A DNA stretch of 21,742 nt from an uncultured Prevotella sp. (GCA_937906765.1 CALCUV010000217.1:1-21742); one strand, 5' to 3'. Numbered from the stretch's first letter, positions 6,743 to 14,711 are shown. Notes: generated from the sequence alone by a model not told the origin. Numbers and translations: made by a program.

Positions 6743-6868
6743 GACCTCAAAAACAAAGTCTATTTCTGTGCGCCGTATGTCTCAAATAGGAGGCCGAAAG
6801 TTACTAATTAGGCGTCGAATTTCTAACTTTATGCGCCGAGTTTCTAACTTTAGAAAGTGCGGAACCCA
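6743..6868 (-). repeat. 21-bp-period tandem array downstream of the skp terminator
   Basis: Read on the minus strand from 6868 in 21-nt steps, units begin TGGGTT, TTAGAA, TTAGAA, AGTAAC, TGAGAC and ATAGAC. The two TTAGAA units (6847-6827 and 6826-6806) are nearly identical through TTAGAAAnTCGrCGC. CGGCGC or a one-base variant recurs at the same register in the third to fifth units. Position 6779-6805 fits AGTAAC...TTTGAGAC (27 bp), as seen upstream of leuS. A weaker in-register unit with GGCGC lies at 6701-6721. Confidence 0.6.
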
Positions 6869-6902
6869 TTGATTGCGTTTCAATATGCTTATCGCAAAAG
6901 AA

Positions 6903-6948
6903 ATCGAGCATTCCGCGCCACACAAAAGTGGGATTCGGAATGCTCGAT
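6903..6948 (-). terminator. Hairpin terminator of the DUF6089-uppS-bamA-skp cluster
   Basis: ATCGAGCATTCCG (6903-6915) and CGGAATGCTCGAT (6936-6948) form a perfect 13-bp stem. The 20-nt interior holds a nested CCAC/GTGG stem. On the minus strand it lies 26 nt after the last skp stop and is followed by TTCTTTTG. Position and T-rich tail support termination of the minus-strand operon. Confidence 0.8.
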
Positions 6949-6974
6949 GTGTTTCTTTTTCTATGTAATGCCAA

Positions 6975-7523
6975 TTACTTTGTAGCAACTGGGCGAGCGG
7001 GAGCAGCAGGAGCGAGTGTGATACCAAGCTTTGCGGCTACCTTGTTTGTTACATCCTCATTGAGTGTGTCGTTAAGGAAAATGTAAGTGCCCTGAGCAGC
7101 TTGCTTGTCGATGATATATACATAACCTTCTTCCTTAGCAAGAGCCTTTACTGCTTCAGCAACTGCAGCGTAAACGGGTTGCATTTTTTCCTGCTGTGCT
7201 TGCTCAAAAGCACGAGCGTTGTCTTCACGAGCCTGCTGGAAACGTTCGTAGAGACCATTGATTTCCTGTTCGCGACGCTGACGAATGTTTTCGGGAGTTG
7301 CTTCAGTAGTTTCTGCCTGATACTTCTGCGCCTTGGTTTGAATTTCTGTCTGCAAAGCAGCAAGTTCTGACTCATAAGTCTTGCCCAATGCTTCAAGTTC
7401 TGCCTGCGCAGTCTTGAAAGAAGGCATAGCCTGCACAAGAGCAAAATAATCTACCTGAGCGTACTTCTGCGCAAAGAGCGCCATAGGAGCTACAAAGAGT
7501 AGCATCAACAAAAATTTCTTCAT
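6975..7523 (-). CDS. OmpH/Skp family periplasmic chaperone (second copy)
   Basis: A 182-residue protein with signal peptide MKKFLLMLLFVAPMALFAQ and mature start KYAQVDYFALVQAMP. That segment corresponds to the conserved opening strand of Skp/OmpH (K-x-A-x-V-D...L..MP). A long helical region of about residues 40-125 (Q, E, A and R rich) would form one tentacle of the trimeric jellyfish-shaped chaperone. The end of the body domain is VKALAKEEGYVYIIDKQAAQGTYIFLN. Skp binds unfolded outer-membrane proteins in the periplasm and hands them to the BAM complex. The C-terminus adds an Ala/Pro-rich tail (APAAPARPVATK). It lies 35 nt after the other copy and just before the terminator. Confidence 0.9.
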   Translation of the reverse strand: MKKFLLMLLFVAPMALFAQKYAQVDYFALVQAMPSFKTAQAELEALGKTYESELAALQTEIQTKAQKYQAETTEATPENIRQRREQEINGLYERFQQAREDNARAFEQAQQEKMQPVYAAVAEAVKALAKEEGYVYIIDKQAAQGTYIFLNDTLNEDVTNKVAAKLGITLAPAAPARPVATK

Positions 7524-7558
7524 GTCTTTCTTTTTGTGTTATTTGATTGTTAATATAT

Positions 7559-8071
7559 TTATCTTGAGTAACCCAATTTCGCCAAAACGTCGGCACTGAT
7601 GTCGATGGAGGGTGATGCAAAAATAATGCCACTGCTCGAAGCTCGGTCAAGCACCATTTGGAAACCCTTTTGCTGGGCAATAGCCTTGACTGCGTTATAG
7701 ATTTCTTCCTGAATGGGTTCGATAAGCGAGATGCGCTTCTTATAGAGTTCGCCTTCAGGACCAAAATACTTCTTACGCAGCTCACTTGCTTCGCGTTCCT
7801 TGGCAATGATTGCCTCTTCGCGCTCCTTCTTTTGCTGTTCAGAAAGGAAAACTAACTCGTTTTGGTAGTTCTTATAGAGCGTCTTTGCCGCATTATCTAC
7901 TGCCTCAACTTCTGCTTGCCACTTCTTTGAAATCTGATTGAGTTGTTCGCTCGCACGTTCATAAGCGGGAATGTTGCCTAAGATATATTCCATATCCACA
8001 AGGGCATATTTCTGCGCCATTGCGCCAAAAGCAAGCGCAAAACTGAAAAGGAGGGTTGTTAAGATTCTCAT
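7559..8071 (-). CDS. OmpH/Skp family periplasmic chaperone (first copy)
   Basis: A 170-residue protein with signal peptide MRILTTLLFSFALAFGAMAQ, then KYALVDMEYILGNIPAYERA, the Skp/OmpH opening strand. A charged helical arm follows (about 40-125, with FLSEQQKKEREEAIIAKERE), then the body-domain end IYNAVKAIAQQKGFQMVLDRASSSGIIFASPSIDISADVLAKLG. That end pattern (Y-x-A-V-x-x-I-A-x-x-x-G-x-x-x-V-L-D) is the most conserved part of the family. It is a paralogue of the next gene. Tandem Skp genes directly after bamA are usual in Bacteroidota, and the two may form homo- or hetero-trimers. The start is the only ATG placing a signal peptide. Confidence 0.92.
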   Translation of the reverse strand: MRILTTLLFSFALAFGAMAQKYALVDMEYILGNIPAYERASEQLNQISKKWQAEVEAVDNAAKTLYKNYQNELVFLSEQQKKEREEAIIAKEREASELRKKYFGPEGELYKKRISLIEPIQEEIYNAVKAIAQQKGFQMVLDRASSSGIIFASPSIDISADVLAKLGYSR

Positions 8072-8194
8072 AGTAGGAGAGGTTTTAAGATTTAAAGGTG
8101 ATGAGGTCTGAAACTGAAGTTCGAGTTAGAATAGTCACTGTTACCGAATGCCACTCTTTAACCTCAAAACCTCTTCGCCTCACGCCCTCATAAA

Positions 8195-10819
8195 TTAGAA
8201 TTCTTGACCAATGATAAAGTGGAATTGCGAACCTCCCATCTTCATGCCGTTAGAACCGTACTTCTGGAAACCGTAAGCCCAGTCAATCCCCATAAGTCCG
8301 ACCATCGGGAGCAAGATACGCACACCGACACCCGCCGAACGCTTCATGTCAAAGGGATTAAACTTATTGACGTCTGCCCAAGCATTACCGCCTTCAACAA
8401 AAGCGAGAGCGAAGAGCGAAGTACTTGCTTCGAGCATCAAAGGATAGCGCAATTCGAGCGTCATACGGCTATAGGCGTAAGCATTCTTACCATCGGCGCC
8501 ACCAAGTGAACCATTGTCGTAACCACGTAAGCCTATGGTTTCCGTAGCATAACCTGTGGAGTAACCAGACATACCATCGCCACCCACATAATACGTTTCG
8601 AAGGGCGACTTCAAGTTGCGGTTGTAAGAACCTAAGATACCAAACTCAAAGCGTGTCATCAAGACGGGACACTTCAACTTAGAGTTCAACGCCGTAAACG
8701 AACGGAACTTCATCTTCCACTTGTGGTACTCAATCCAACGGTATTTGTCTTGCGCTTCTTGCTGATAGGTGCTGCTCTGATAGTTTGTTGCCAGATTTGC
8801 GTAGTCCTTCTTTTCCCACAATGAGTAAGGAGGCGTAAACGTTCCGCTCAAAAGGAATTCAGAACCCATACGCGGGAAGAAACTATTATCTGTAGAGGCA
8901 CGACTCAACGTAAGCGAGAGGTTAATGTTGTTACAATTACCATCGCTAATGAGGAAGTACTGCCAGTTCTTCAACATATAACGCGTATATGCCAATTCCG
9001 CCATAAAGCTAAAGCTATCGTCGGGCCAGCGTAAGCGTTTACCGTAACCAATTGAAGCACCAAACATCTTTACGTACTTATCGGGGTCGTAATAGTTGGC
9101 ATAGTTATAATAACTATTGTTGGAACCGTAGCCGTAAAGGTAGTTGTAGTAATTATTATAGTAGTTGGAACTATAGTAATTTGAGTTCACGTCACTCTGC
9201 TTTGAATAATAGAGCGAGAATGAGAATTGATTGGGGCGCTTTCCGCCAAACCACGGATCAAGGAACGAAAGCGAATAACTCTGATAGTAAGTACCGTTTG
9301 TTTGTCCGCTGAGCTGAAGCGTTTGTCCGTCTCCCTGGGGGAAGAATCCGCCTCTCTTGTTACCCTTTTTAAATAAATTCTGCACAGAAAAGTTAGTAAA
9401 CTTCAAACCTATGCGTCCGACGATACCAGTTTGGCCCCAGCCACCGGAAAGTTCGATTTGGTCACCACCCTTAGTCACCAAGGGCCAAGTGATGTCCACT
9501 GTGCCGTTCTCATAATCGGTATCGATGTTCTTAAACAACTCTGTTTGGAGAATTTCAGAGTCAAACTGATTCATCGCTGAGAGGTCGCGCAACGAACGTT
9601 TGATAGATTCCATAGAGAACAAGTCACCGGGTTTCGTACGAAGCTCACGGCGAATCACATTTTCGAATACGCGGTCATTACCCGTAATTCGGATGCGATT
9701 AAGTGTTGCTTGCGGTCCCTCAATTATGCGCATTTCAAGGTCCACAGAGTCTTCAACGATATTGATTTCAACAGGGTCGATGTTGTTAAACACATAACCA
9801 TTGTTGTAATACAAATTGCCGATGGCATCTTCATCAACCTGGAGGCGATTTTGGAGTTGCTCTTGGTCATAAACGTCACCCTTCTGCATCTTGAGCGTAT
9901 AGTTCAAATGCTCTGAGTCATAAACCGTATTACCTACCCACGAAATGTTACGCAAGTAATACTTCTGACCTTGATAGAGGTTCAAATAAATATCTACGTG
10001 AGACTCATCAACCTGCACCACACTATCTGTCAGCAATAACGCATCACGATAACCCCATGCATTTAACTTATCAATCAGTAAACCTTTGTCTTCTTCATAT
10101 TTTTCGGGAAGGAATCGCTTTGAACGTAAGAAATTTCGCAACGACTTTTCGCGCGTCTTCTTCATCGCACGCTTCGCCTTGCCTTCAAGTTTTTTGTCAA
10201 CGCCCGTGAGGTAAATCTTGTTGACCTTAATACGACTTTGCTTGTTGATGTTAATGTCAACGAGCACCTTGTTATTCCCCGTGACGTCCTCGCGTTGCTT
10301 AATCTCAACTTCAGCATTCTTAAAACCCTTGTCTTCAAAGTAGCGCTTGATAATAATCTTTGCGCGGTTGATCATGTCAGGCGTAATCTGCGAACCCACT
10401 TGAAGTCCGAGGCGTGCTTCTATATCCTCACGTTCTGACTTTTTCACGCCGGAATAAGAAATACTGGAGATGCGAGGTTGGGGAGTGAGCGCTACATGCA
10501 AATAAATCTTGTTGTCAACAATACTATCGGCAAGCAACTTCACATTAGAAAAGAATCCTTGATTCCAATACCTATTGATAACTTCCGTAATCTCTACACC
10601 CGGAATTTCAATTTTCTGCCCTACGGTAAGTTCAGAAATGCTTCGCAAGAGTTCGTTATCGTAAGGAGGAACGTCATCAACGGTAAATCCTCCTAAGATA
10701 TACGTTGTATGTTCACTTGAATAATTAATTTCGGGATTTACGATTACTCGTTTCTGCGCTATAGTGCCAAGCACTACAACGTTCAAAAGGAGGAATAGTA
10801 TGTTTCTTAACAAATTCAT
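8195..10819 (-). CDS. bamA: Outer membrane protein assembly factor BamA
   Basis: An 874-residue Omp85 protein, the central insertase for outer-membrane beta-barrels. ATG 10819 is chosen because it starts a signal peptide (MNLLRNILFLLLNVVVLGTIAQ); an ATG seven codons upstream is possible. POTRA repeats occupy roughly residues 30-440, with GFFSNVKL, RISSISYSGVKKSE, YLRNISWVGNTVYD and NRIRITGNDRVFENVIRREL. The rest is the 16-stranded barrel: DQIELSGGWGQTG, SFLDPWFGGKRPN, the L6 lock motif as LRGYDNGSL (family V/I-R-G-F/Y), and an aromatic C-terminus ending FHFIIGQEF. A Tyr/Asn-rich insert at about 543-578 probably lies in a surface loop. It is followed by two skp genes, so insertase and chaperones are co-expressed. 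A 203-bp gap precedes it. Confidence 0.96.
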   Translation of the reverse strand: MNLLRNILFLLLNVVVLGTIAQKRVIVNPEINYSSEHTTYILGGFTVDDVPPYDNELLRSISELTVGQKIEIPGVEITEVINRYWNQGFFSNVKLLADSIVDNKIYLHVALTPQPRISSISYSGVKKSEREDIEARLGLQVGSQITPDMINRAKIIIKRYFEDKGFKNAEVEIKQREDVTGNNKVLVDININKQSRIKVNKIYLTGVDKKLEGKAKRAMKKTREKSLRNFLRSKRFLPEKYEEDKGLLIDKLNAWGYRDALLLTDSVVQVDESHVDIYLNLYQGQKYYLRNISWVGNTVYDSEHLNYTLKMQKGDVYDQEQLQNRLQVDEDAIGNLYYNNGYVFNNIDPVEINIVEDSVDLEMRIIEGPQATLNRIRITGNDRVFENVIRRELRTKPGDLFSMESIKRSLRDLSAMNQFDSEILQTELFKNIDTDYENGTVDITWPLVTKGGDQIELSGGWGQTGIVGRIGLKFTNFSVQNLFKKGNKRGGFFPQGDGQTLQLSGQTNGTYYQSYSLSFLDPWFGGKRPNQFSFSLYYSKQSDVNSNYYSSNYYNNYYNYLYGYGSNNSYYNYANYYDPDKYVKMFGASIGYGKRLRWPDDSFSFMAELAYTRYMLKNWQYFLISDGNCNNINLSLTLSRASTDNSFFPRMGSEFLLSGTFTPPYSLWEKKDYANLATNYQSSTYQQEAQDKYRWIEYHKWKMKFRSFTALNSKLKCPVLMTRFEFGILGSYNRNLKSPFETYYVGGDGMSGYSTGYATETIGLRGYDNGSLGGADGKNAYAYSRMTLELRYPLMLEASTSLFALAFVEGGNAWADVNKFNPFDMKRSAGVGVRILLPMVGLMGIDWAYGFQKYGSNGMKMGGSQFHFIIGQEF

Positions 10820-10942
10820 TTTTTGTAATGTCAACATCATTTACTGCTTTGTGCATCAACGATATTTTGTAGCACGAGTGAGGCGGTTTCTTGTCCGCAG
10901 GTCCATCACTCTCTTTATTAAATGTCAATTAGTGGAAACTAA

Positions 10943-10990
10943 GTCTCAAATAGTTGTTCCTAAGTCTTACTTAATTTTTCTTATTTGAGA
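10943..10990 (-). repeat. Repeat-family motif and inverted repeat upstream of bamA
   Basis: On the minus strand 10971-10943 begins AGTAAG and ends TATTTGAGAC, a 29-bp version of the motif seen at 6779-6805 and 17786-17812. GTCTCAAATAG is identical to 6779-6789. TCTCAAATA (10944-10952) and TATTTGAGA (10982-10990) also form a 9-bp inverted repeat with a 29-nt loop. The site lies about 125 bp before the bamA start and could hold a promoter or a hairpin. Confidence 0.4.
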
Positions 10991-11022
10991 TTTAATTTCA
11001 AGCAATAGCAACTTGCTGTTTA

Positions 11023-11745
11023 TCAACTGATAGTTTGTGCTACAACTTGTTCACTTGTTTTGCCGAAGCGGCGTTCTTTTCGGTTGAAATAGTCAATGGC
11101 GAGTTGCAAATCGTCTGCTCCGAAGTCGGGCCAGTAGGTGTCACAGAAATAAAACTCTGTGTAGGCACACTGCCAGAGCAAGAAGTTGCTCAAGCGACAC
11201 TCGCCACCTGTACGAATCAGCAAATCGGGGTCAGGGATATTCATTGTGGCCAGATGATTGCTGATACATTCTTCCGTAATATCCTCGGGCGCCAACTCAC
11301 CTGCCTTAACTTTCTCCGCAAGTCGCTTAACGGTGTCGGTAATTTCCCAACGCGATGAATAACTGAGGGCAATAAGCATGGTCATCCCTGTGTTGACCTG
11401 CGTGCGTTCTTGAAGATTCAAGATTGCTTCACGCACATTTTCAGGCACTCTGCTAAGATCTCCAATGAGGCGCAACTTCACGTTGTTTTTCATAAAGAGT
11501 TCTTCCTCCATCGCCGTAAGAATAAGCGACATGAGAGCAGCAACTTCATCTGCTGGGCGGTTCCAATTTTCTGTTGAAAACGTATAAAGCGTCAAGTGCT
11601 TCACACCAAGTTTCACACAAGTCTCTGTGATGCGCTTAACCGTCTCTACGCCCTCTTGGTGTCCCATAGAGCGATTAAGACCTCTGGCTTTTGCCCATCT
11701 TCCGTTCCCATCCATGATGATGGCTATATGTTGAGGAATTACCAT
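11023..11745 (-). CDS. uppS: Isoprenyl transferase (undecaprenyl diphosphate synthase)
   Basis: A 240-residue cis-prenyltransferase that condenses eight isopentenyl diphosphates onto farnesyl diphosphate. The product is the C55 carrier used for peptidoglycan, O-antigen and other surface glycans. The catalytic Asp is D12 in [16 protein letters not shown], region [15 protein letters not shown] (51-64) is region [34 protein letters not shown] (about 170-200) holds the C-terminal signature with the two conserved Arg and the Ser that bind the IPP diphosphate. Length matches the E. coli and S. aureus enzymes. It lies 49 nt after DUF6089 and before bamA, the standard envelope neighbourhood in this phylum. 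No residue is missing. Confidence 0.96.
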   Translation of the reverse strand: MVIPQHIAIIMDGNGRWAKARGLNRSMGHQEGVETVKRITETCVKLGVKHLTLYTFSTENWNRPADEVAALMSLILTAMEEELFMKNNVKLRLIGDLSRVPENVREAILNLQERTQVNTGMTMLIALSYSSRWEITDTVKRLAEKVKAGELAPEDITEECISNHLATMNIPDPDLLIRTGGECRLSNFLLWQCAYTEFYFCDTYWPDFGADDLQLAIDYFNRKERRFGKTSEQVVAQTIS

Positions 11746-11794
11746 TATTATAATATGTATTAGCGTTCAAAAAACTGTGTGCAAAACGTAGCGT

Positions 11795-12484
11795 TTAGTA
11801 CTTATTACAGGTTGGGCACTTCGGACTTAAGTCATACGTCACGGTGAAAAGCAAGGTGGAATGGTGGTCTTTGTTCTTAAAACCTGAAGAAGTTACCCCC
11901 ATCGGCGCTTCCAAACCATCGAAACCATCGTTCGTAGTAAAATTCATACGCCAATCCAATCCCAAATTCCAACGTCGCGCTACTTTATATTTAAGCCCCA
12001 CACCCACGGGCACAGAAAAGCCTACGCGCTTTTCAATATCCCCATAAGCCATGCCAAGTCCGATTTGCATGTAAGGCACTAACTGATGATAACCCATGTA
12101 AGTGGGCAGATAACCATATGGTAAGAAATGGAGTTCGTAGAGTACGGAAAGGTCATAGATTGCGCCTGAGAAAGCATATTCCAAGCGTTGGTCTCCAACA
12201 ACTCCGGGCGTTGCAGGGTAAAAATTCTTAACCCCACTCACGTCTCCCTCCAACTTCGTATAGTTTAAGTTGGTCTTAATCGCCATTCTCGGAGACAGGG
12301 GGAAGCGCGCAATTATGCCTCCACTCACTTTTCCGCCTCCAAAAAGGGAACTATTCCCATCGTTGAGCGAATATCCCATACCCAAACCGGCACCAAGTTC
12401 TAATCGGTACCACGTATCGTCATCTTCTTGAGCCCAAAGCCCTACGGAGATGCAGAGAGAGAAGAGTAAGGAAAGATAACGCAC
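11795..12484 (-). CDS. DUF6089 family predicted outer-membrane barrel protein
   Basis: A 229-residue exported protein with signal peptide MRYLSLLFSLCISVGLWAQ, then EDDDTWYRLELGAGLGMGYSL. Alternating Gly/aromatic beta strands continue through the protein: LFGGGKVSGGIIARFPLSPRM, SVLYELHFLPYG, LVPYMQIGLGMAYG, FSVPVGVGLKYKVARRWNLG, STLLFTVTYDL. This is the pattern of a small 8-10 strand outer-membrane barrel. Its place directly before uppS and bamA matches the Bacteroidota DUF6089 family, whose function is unknown. The C-terminus PKCPTCNKY carries a CxxC pair after the last strand. The context suggests a role in envelope assembly or stability, but that is an inference from position only. Confidence 0.8.
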   Translation of the reverse strand: MRYLSLLFSLCISVGLWAQEDDDTWYRLELGAGLGMGYSLNDGNSSLFGGGKVSGGIIARFPLSPRMAIKTNLNYTKLEGDVSGVKNFYPATPGVVGDQRLEYAFSGAIYDLSVLYELHFLPYGYLPTYMGYHQLVPYMQIGLGMAYGDIEKRVGFSVPVGVGLKYKVARRWNLGLDWRMNFTTNDGFDGLEAPMGVTSSGFKNKDHHSTLLFTVTYDLSPKCPTCNKY

Positions 12485-12526
12485 AACGTCTGATTTTTTA
12501 AATAAACATCAACAATGTAAATGTAG

Positions 12527-12559
12527 GCGCGGTGGATAGACATTGCCTAATCCACGCGC
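12527..12559 (-). terminator. Inverted repeat between the PspC gene and DUF6089
   Basis: GCGCGGTGGAT (12527-12537) pairs with ATCCACGCGC (12550-12559) around a 12-nt loop, with one bulged G. It lies downstream of the PspC stop and 43 bp before the DUF6089 start. The minus-strand tail (TACATTTACATTG) is only partly T-rich, so it may be a weak terminator of the PspC gene or a leader hairpin of DUF6089. Confidence 0.4.
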
Positions 12560-12633
12560 GCAACATTTTACTATTTGACATTTCTTGCGCAATCTAAAGT
12601 AAATTTCCGTTAGGGAATCTACCTTAAAAAGCA

Positions 12634-12996
12634 TTACACGATTTTCTTAGAACTCAAAAACCAAATAAGGAGGTAGTACAGCAAGAAAGTACCACAAGAC
12701 AAGAGACCAAGGAGAGCAACGATGCCACGTACAACGTTAGGATTCTGACCTAAGCACTTTGCAAGACCGCCACAAACACCTAACAACATCTTGTCGTCAG
12801 TAGATAATTGGAAGTTAAAAGAAAGTAAGAACCAAACGATGAGATACGGCCACAAAAGAATGTTACAAAGAATCAAATTAACGAGTACACAGATCGCACG
12901 TACTACATTGGGATTCTGACCATAGGCTTCTGCAATACCGCCACAAACACCTAACAACAACTTGTTGTCTTGTGACAATTTAATAGTTTTTACCAT
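12634..12996 (-). CDS. PspC-domain membrane protein with two fused PspC repeats
   Basis: A 120-residue protein made of two PspC domains in tandem. Residues about 7-57 hold KLLLGVCGGIAEAYGQNPNVVRAI plus a hydrophobic segment. Residues about 64-115 hold KMLLGVCGGLAKCLGQNPNVVRGI plus another. A single PspC domain is roughly 60 residues: a short LxGVCGGxAxxxGxxxxxVR motif followed by a transmembrane helix. PspC senses envelope stress with PspA/PspB in proteobacteria. No psp partners are visible here, so only inner-membrane location and a possible stress role can be inferred. The two halves are also very similar in DNA at an offset of 171 bp (57 codons), indicating a fairly recent duplication. Confidence 0.85.
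   Translation of the reverse strand: MVKTIKLSQDNKLLLGVCGGIAEAYGQNPNVVRAICVLVNLILCNILLWPYLIVWFLLSFNFQLSTDDKMLLGVCGGLAKCLGQNPNVVRGIVALLGLLSCGTFLLYYLLIWFLSSKKIV
12728..12970 (-). repeat. Intragenic direct duplication (171-bp offset) in the PspC gene
   Basis: Copies at 12728-12799 and 12899-12970 align without gaps. Both contain the run ACCGCCACAAACACCTAAC and the run GGATTCTGACC at the same offset of 171 bp. The 20-codon motif is better conserved than the membrane-spanning part. Confidence 0.75.
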
Positions 12997-13071
12997 AATT
13001 AATAGATTAAATGTTTTTAAAATAATTGTGTATAAAAATTTTCAAAGTATGAGTTCTGAGCGACAACAATG

Positions 13072-14439
13072 CTACATGCGCTGCTTCTGAGTCTTAAAGA
13101 CACCCTCTTGTTTCGCCCATCCCAATCGATTAAATCTGCCTTTGAGCACTTCGCCTTTCTCTGAAATCACCCAAACAAAGTTATTCTCGGCTACTGTTGA
13201 GACAAAGGGAGCACTCACTCCGTCTAATTGTGGAATCTCTTTTTGTTGCCAGGTTCTACCATTATCACGACTGAGACACACTGTGCTTACGCCATCGGCA
13301 TTTGTGCCAAGCAAAAGCGTAGCGCCATCATAGGCAAAAACCTTACGCACTGGCAATTCGGGGCAAGGATAATTGTTGGTATTGATCTCGGGATAATAAT
13401 TCCACACATACTGATACGTGCCTGTCTTATCCACATTGAGTTTCCAAACTACGGGTTTGCCGTCACGCGAACCGACCATGATGATGTCTTCAAACAAATC
13501 ATCCGTAGGGGAAGGCAAACAAGCAGCCGAACAATTCTCCGTGGGAAGGTAGTTAGGTTCATCAGCCTCCTGGAGTGTCCAAGTCTGACCATCAATACTT
13601 ACAACAAAACCTTCATTCGTAACGCCATAAAGAGCAGTAGTGCCTGCAACGAGCGTAAACAAGGGATTGGAGAGACCTGTTGCGACATTTTCCCAAGTCA
13701 AAGCATCAGCAGATTTCATCAAAGCACCTTCGCTGAGCGCATAAAACGCTCCGTCATAAACAATAGGCGAAGTCACCGTTGCATTTACGTCTTGTTTGCT
13801 CCAGGATGTGGGAGAAGTTGCCAAAGCAGTAAGAACCACAGACTGACCATTCTCTTCGCCAAAAGCATAAAGGATGCCCTCATGCGCAAGAGCGTCATTC
13901 AGGGTTACACCTGCGAAAGCATCGAGACCATTAGTCAACTGTTGCCACTTAAACACGTCACCCTCTTCCTTATGTACGCGCACCTCCAACATATAAGAGC
14001 GCTTTGCGATGCCATCAGGCGCATAAACCGTCACCTTACGGGGTTGGCGGAAATCTGTACTGTCTGTCGCTACAAAGAATGTGTCAACGTCCTGACTCAA
14101 AGAGTTAATTGCCAATGTGCCTGAAGAAGCAAGCGCCGCAAAAGTGATTTTCGCCGCATCACAACCATAAGGCAAAGAATCGACATTAAAAATGCGACCG
14201 CCATAGTGGTCAATGCTCATCGGATAGTTTGCTCCCGTAATCGAAGCAACATAAGTGCTGTCTTTTCCTTCTTGAGTTTTCAGCGTCACCACACAAGGAA
14301 TCTTGCCCATCTGTACGTTAGTAACCACACACGTAGAGGGCGACAGCGTTATAACGGTATAATCTTCTCCGCTACCACACGACGCAAACGTCGCGAGCAA
14401 CATGCTGACGAGGATAGCAAGAATAGCGTTATGTTTCAT
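13072..14439 (-). CDS. DUF6242 domain-containing lipoprotein with beta-propeller-like C-terminal region
   Basis: A 455-residue exported lipoprotein. ATG 14439 gives MKHNAILAILVSMLLATFASC with the lipobox FASC and Cys21; an ATG 24 codons upstream is rejected because it buries this signal. Residues about 30-150 contain GKDSTYVASITGANYPMSID, RIFNVDSLPYGCDAAKITF and RKVTVYAPDGIAKRSYMLEV. These match the N-terminal part of DUF6242, a Bacteroidales family (recognition from memory). The remainder reads as repeated beta blades with Asp-box-like turns: KSADALTWENV, SIDGQTWTLQ, SRDNGRTWQQKE. These resemble BNR/sialidase-type propellers, but no sialidase catalytic set is evident. Probable outer-membrane-anchored binding protein; substrate unknown. 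The PspC gene follows after 75 bp. Confidence 0.82.
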   Translation of the reverse strand: MKHNAILAILVSMLLATFASCGSGEDYTVITLSPSTCVVTNVQMGKIPCVVTLKTQEGKDSTYVASITGANYPMSIDHYGGRIFNVDSLPYGCDAAKITFAALASSGTLAINSLSQDVDTFFVATDSTDFRQPRKVTVYAPDGIAKRSYMLEVRVHKEEGDVFKWQQLTNGLDAFAGVTLNDALAHEGILYAFGEENGQSVVLTALATSPTSWSKQDVNATVTSPIVYDGAFYALSEGALMKSADALTWENVATGLSNPLFTLVAGTTALYGVTNEGFVVSIDGQTWTLQEADEPNYLPTENCSAACLPSPTDDLFEDIIMVGSRDGKPVVWKLNVDKTGTYQYVWNYYPEINTNNYPCPELPVRKVFAYDGATLLLGTNADGVSTVCLSRDNGRTWQQKEIPQLDGVSAPFVSTVAENNFVWVISEKGEVLKGRFNRLGWAKQEGVFKTQKQRM

Positions 14440-14560
14440 AAATTGGAGGTATAATCTTACGGCGACACAAGGAGTTAAGTCAATGTCTTTCGGCTCTGAA
14501 AGTCCATTCAAGTCCTCTAAAATGGCGCCTTTTTTGTTTTATATATAATATTTCAGTTTG

Positions 14561-14568
14561 CAAAAATA
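14561..14568 (-). promoter_or_regulatory. Candidate -7 element of the DUF6242 lipoprotein gene
   Basis: Minus-strand TATTTTTG fits TAnnTTTG and would give a leader of about 115 nt before the ATG at 14439. The -33 TTTG is not visible at standard spacing. Confidence 0.4.
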
Positions 14569-14711
14569 ATCACATTTTTTGGAATAACAGCCCCCAAACG
14601 CTTTTTTTAGATTATTTTAAGGATTCAAGTGCTTCTTTTTCTCGAATATCCCAATCAGTTAAGCCGCTAATAATCAGATGCGCCACAAACCCTCAAACTG
14701 GAAATTTAATT

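Larger units (their letters stand above)
6561..6974. other. Intergenic region between dacB and the downstream end of the skp/bamA cluster
   Basis: A 414-bp gap between two minus-strand units. It contains the terminator of the skp genes (6903-6948), a 21-bp-period array (6743-6868), and the dacB promoter candidate (6622-6629). A GTG-started plus-strand frame at 6599-6811 has no family features and no good start context. I see no RNA gene that I can name. Confidence 0.6.

Noticed and set aside
6599..6811. 70-codon plus-strand ORF in the gap downstream of skp
   Set aside because: GTG start without a convincing leader, no motif, and it overlaps the 21-bp repeat array and the dacB promoter region.
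6782..7027. Minus-strand ORF ending in heptads KLETRRI / KLEIRRL
   Set aside because: It begins inside the skp gene in another frame. The heptads are a by-product of the 21-bp DNA repeat.
13228..14124. 298-codon plus-strand ORF opposite the DUF6242 gene
   Set aside because: It lies entirely antisense to a well-supported lipoprotein gene, has no recognisable motif, and has a composition expected from the reverse strand.
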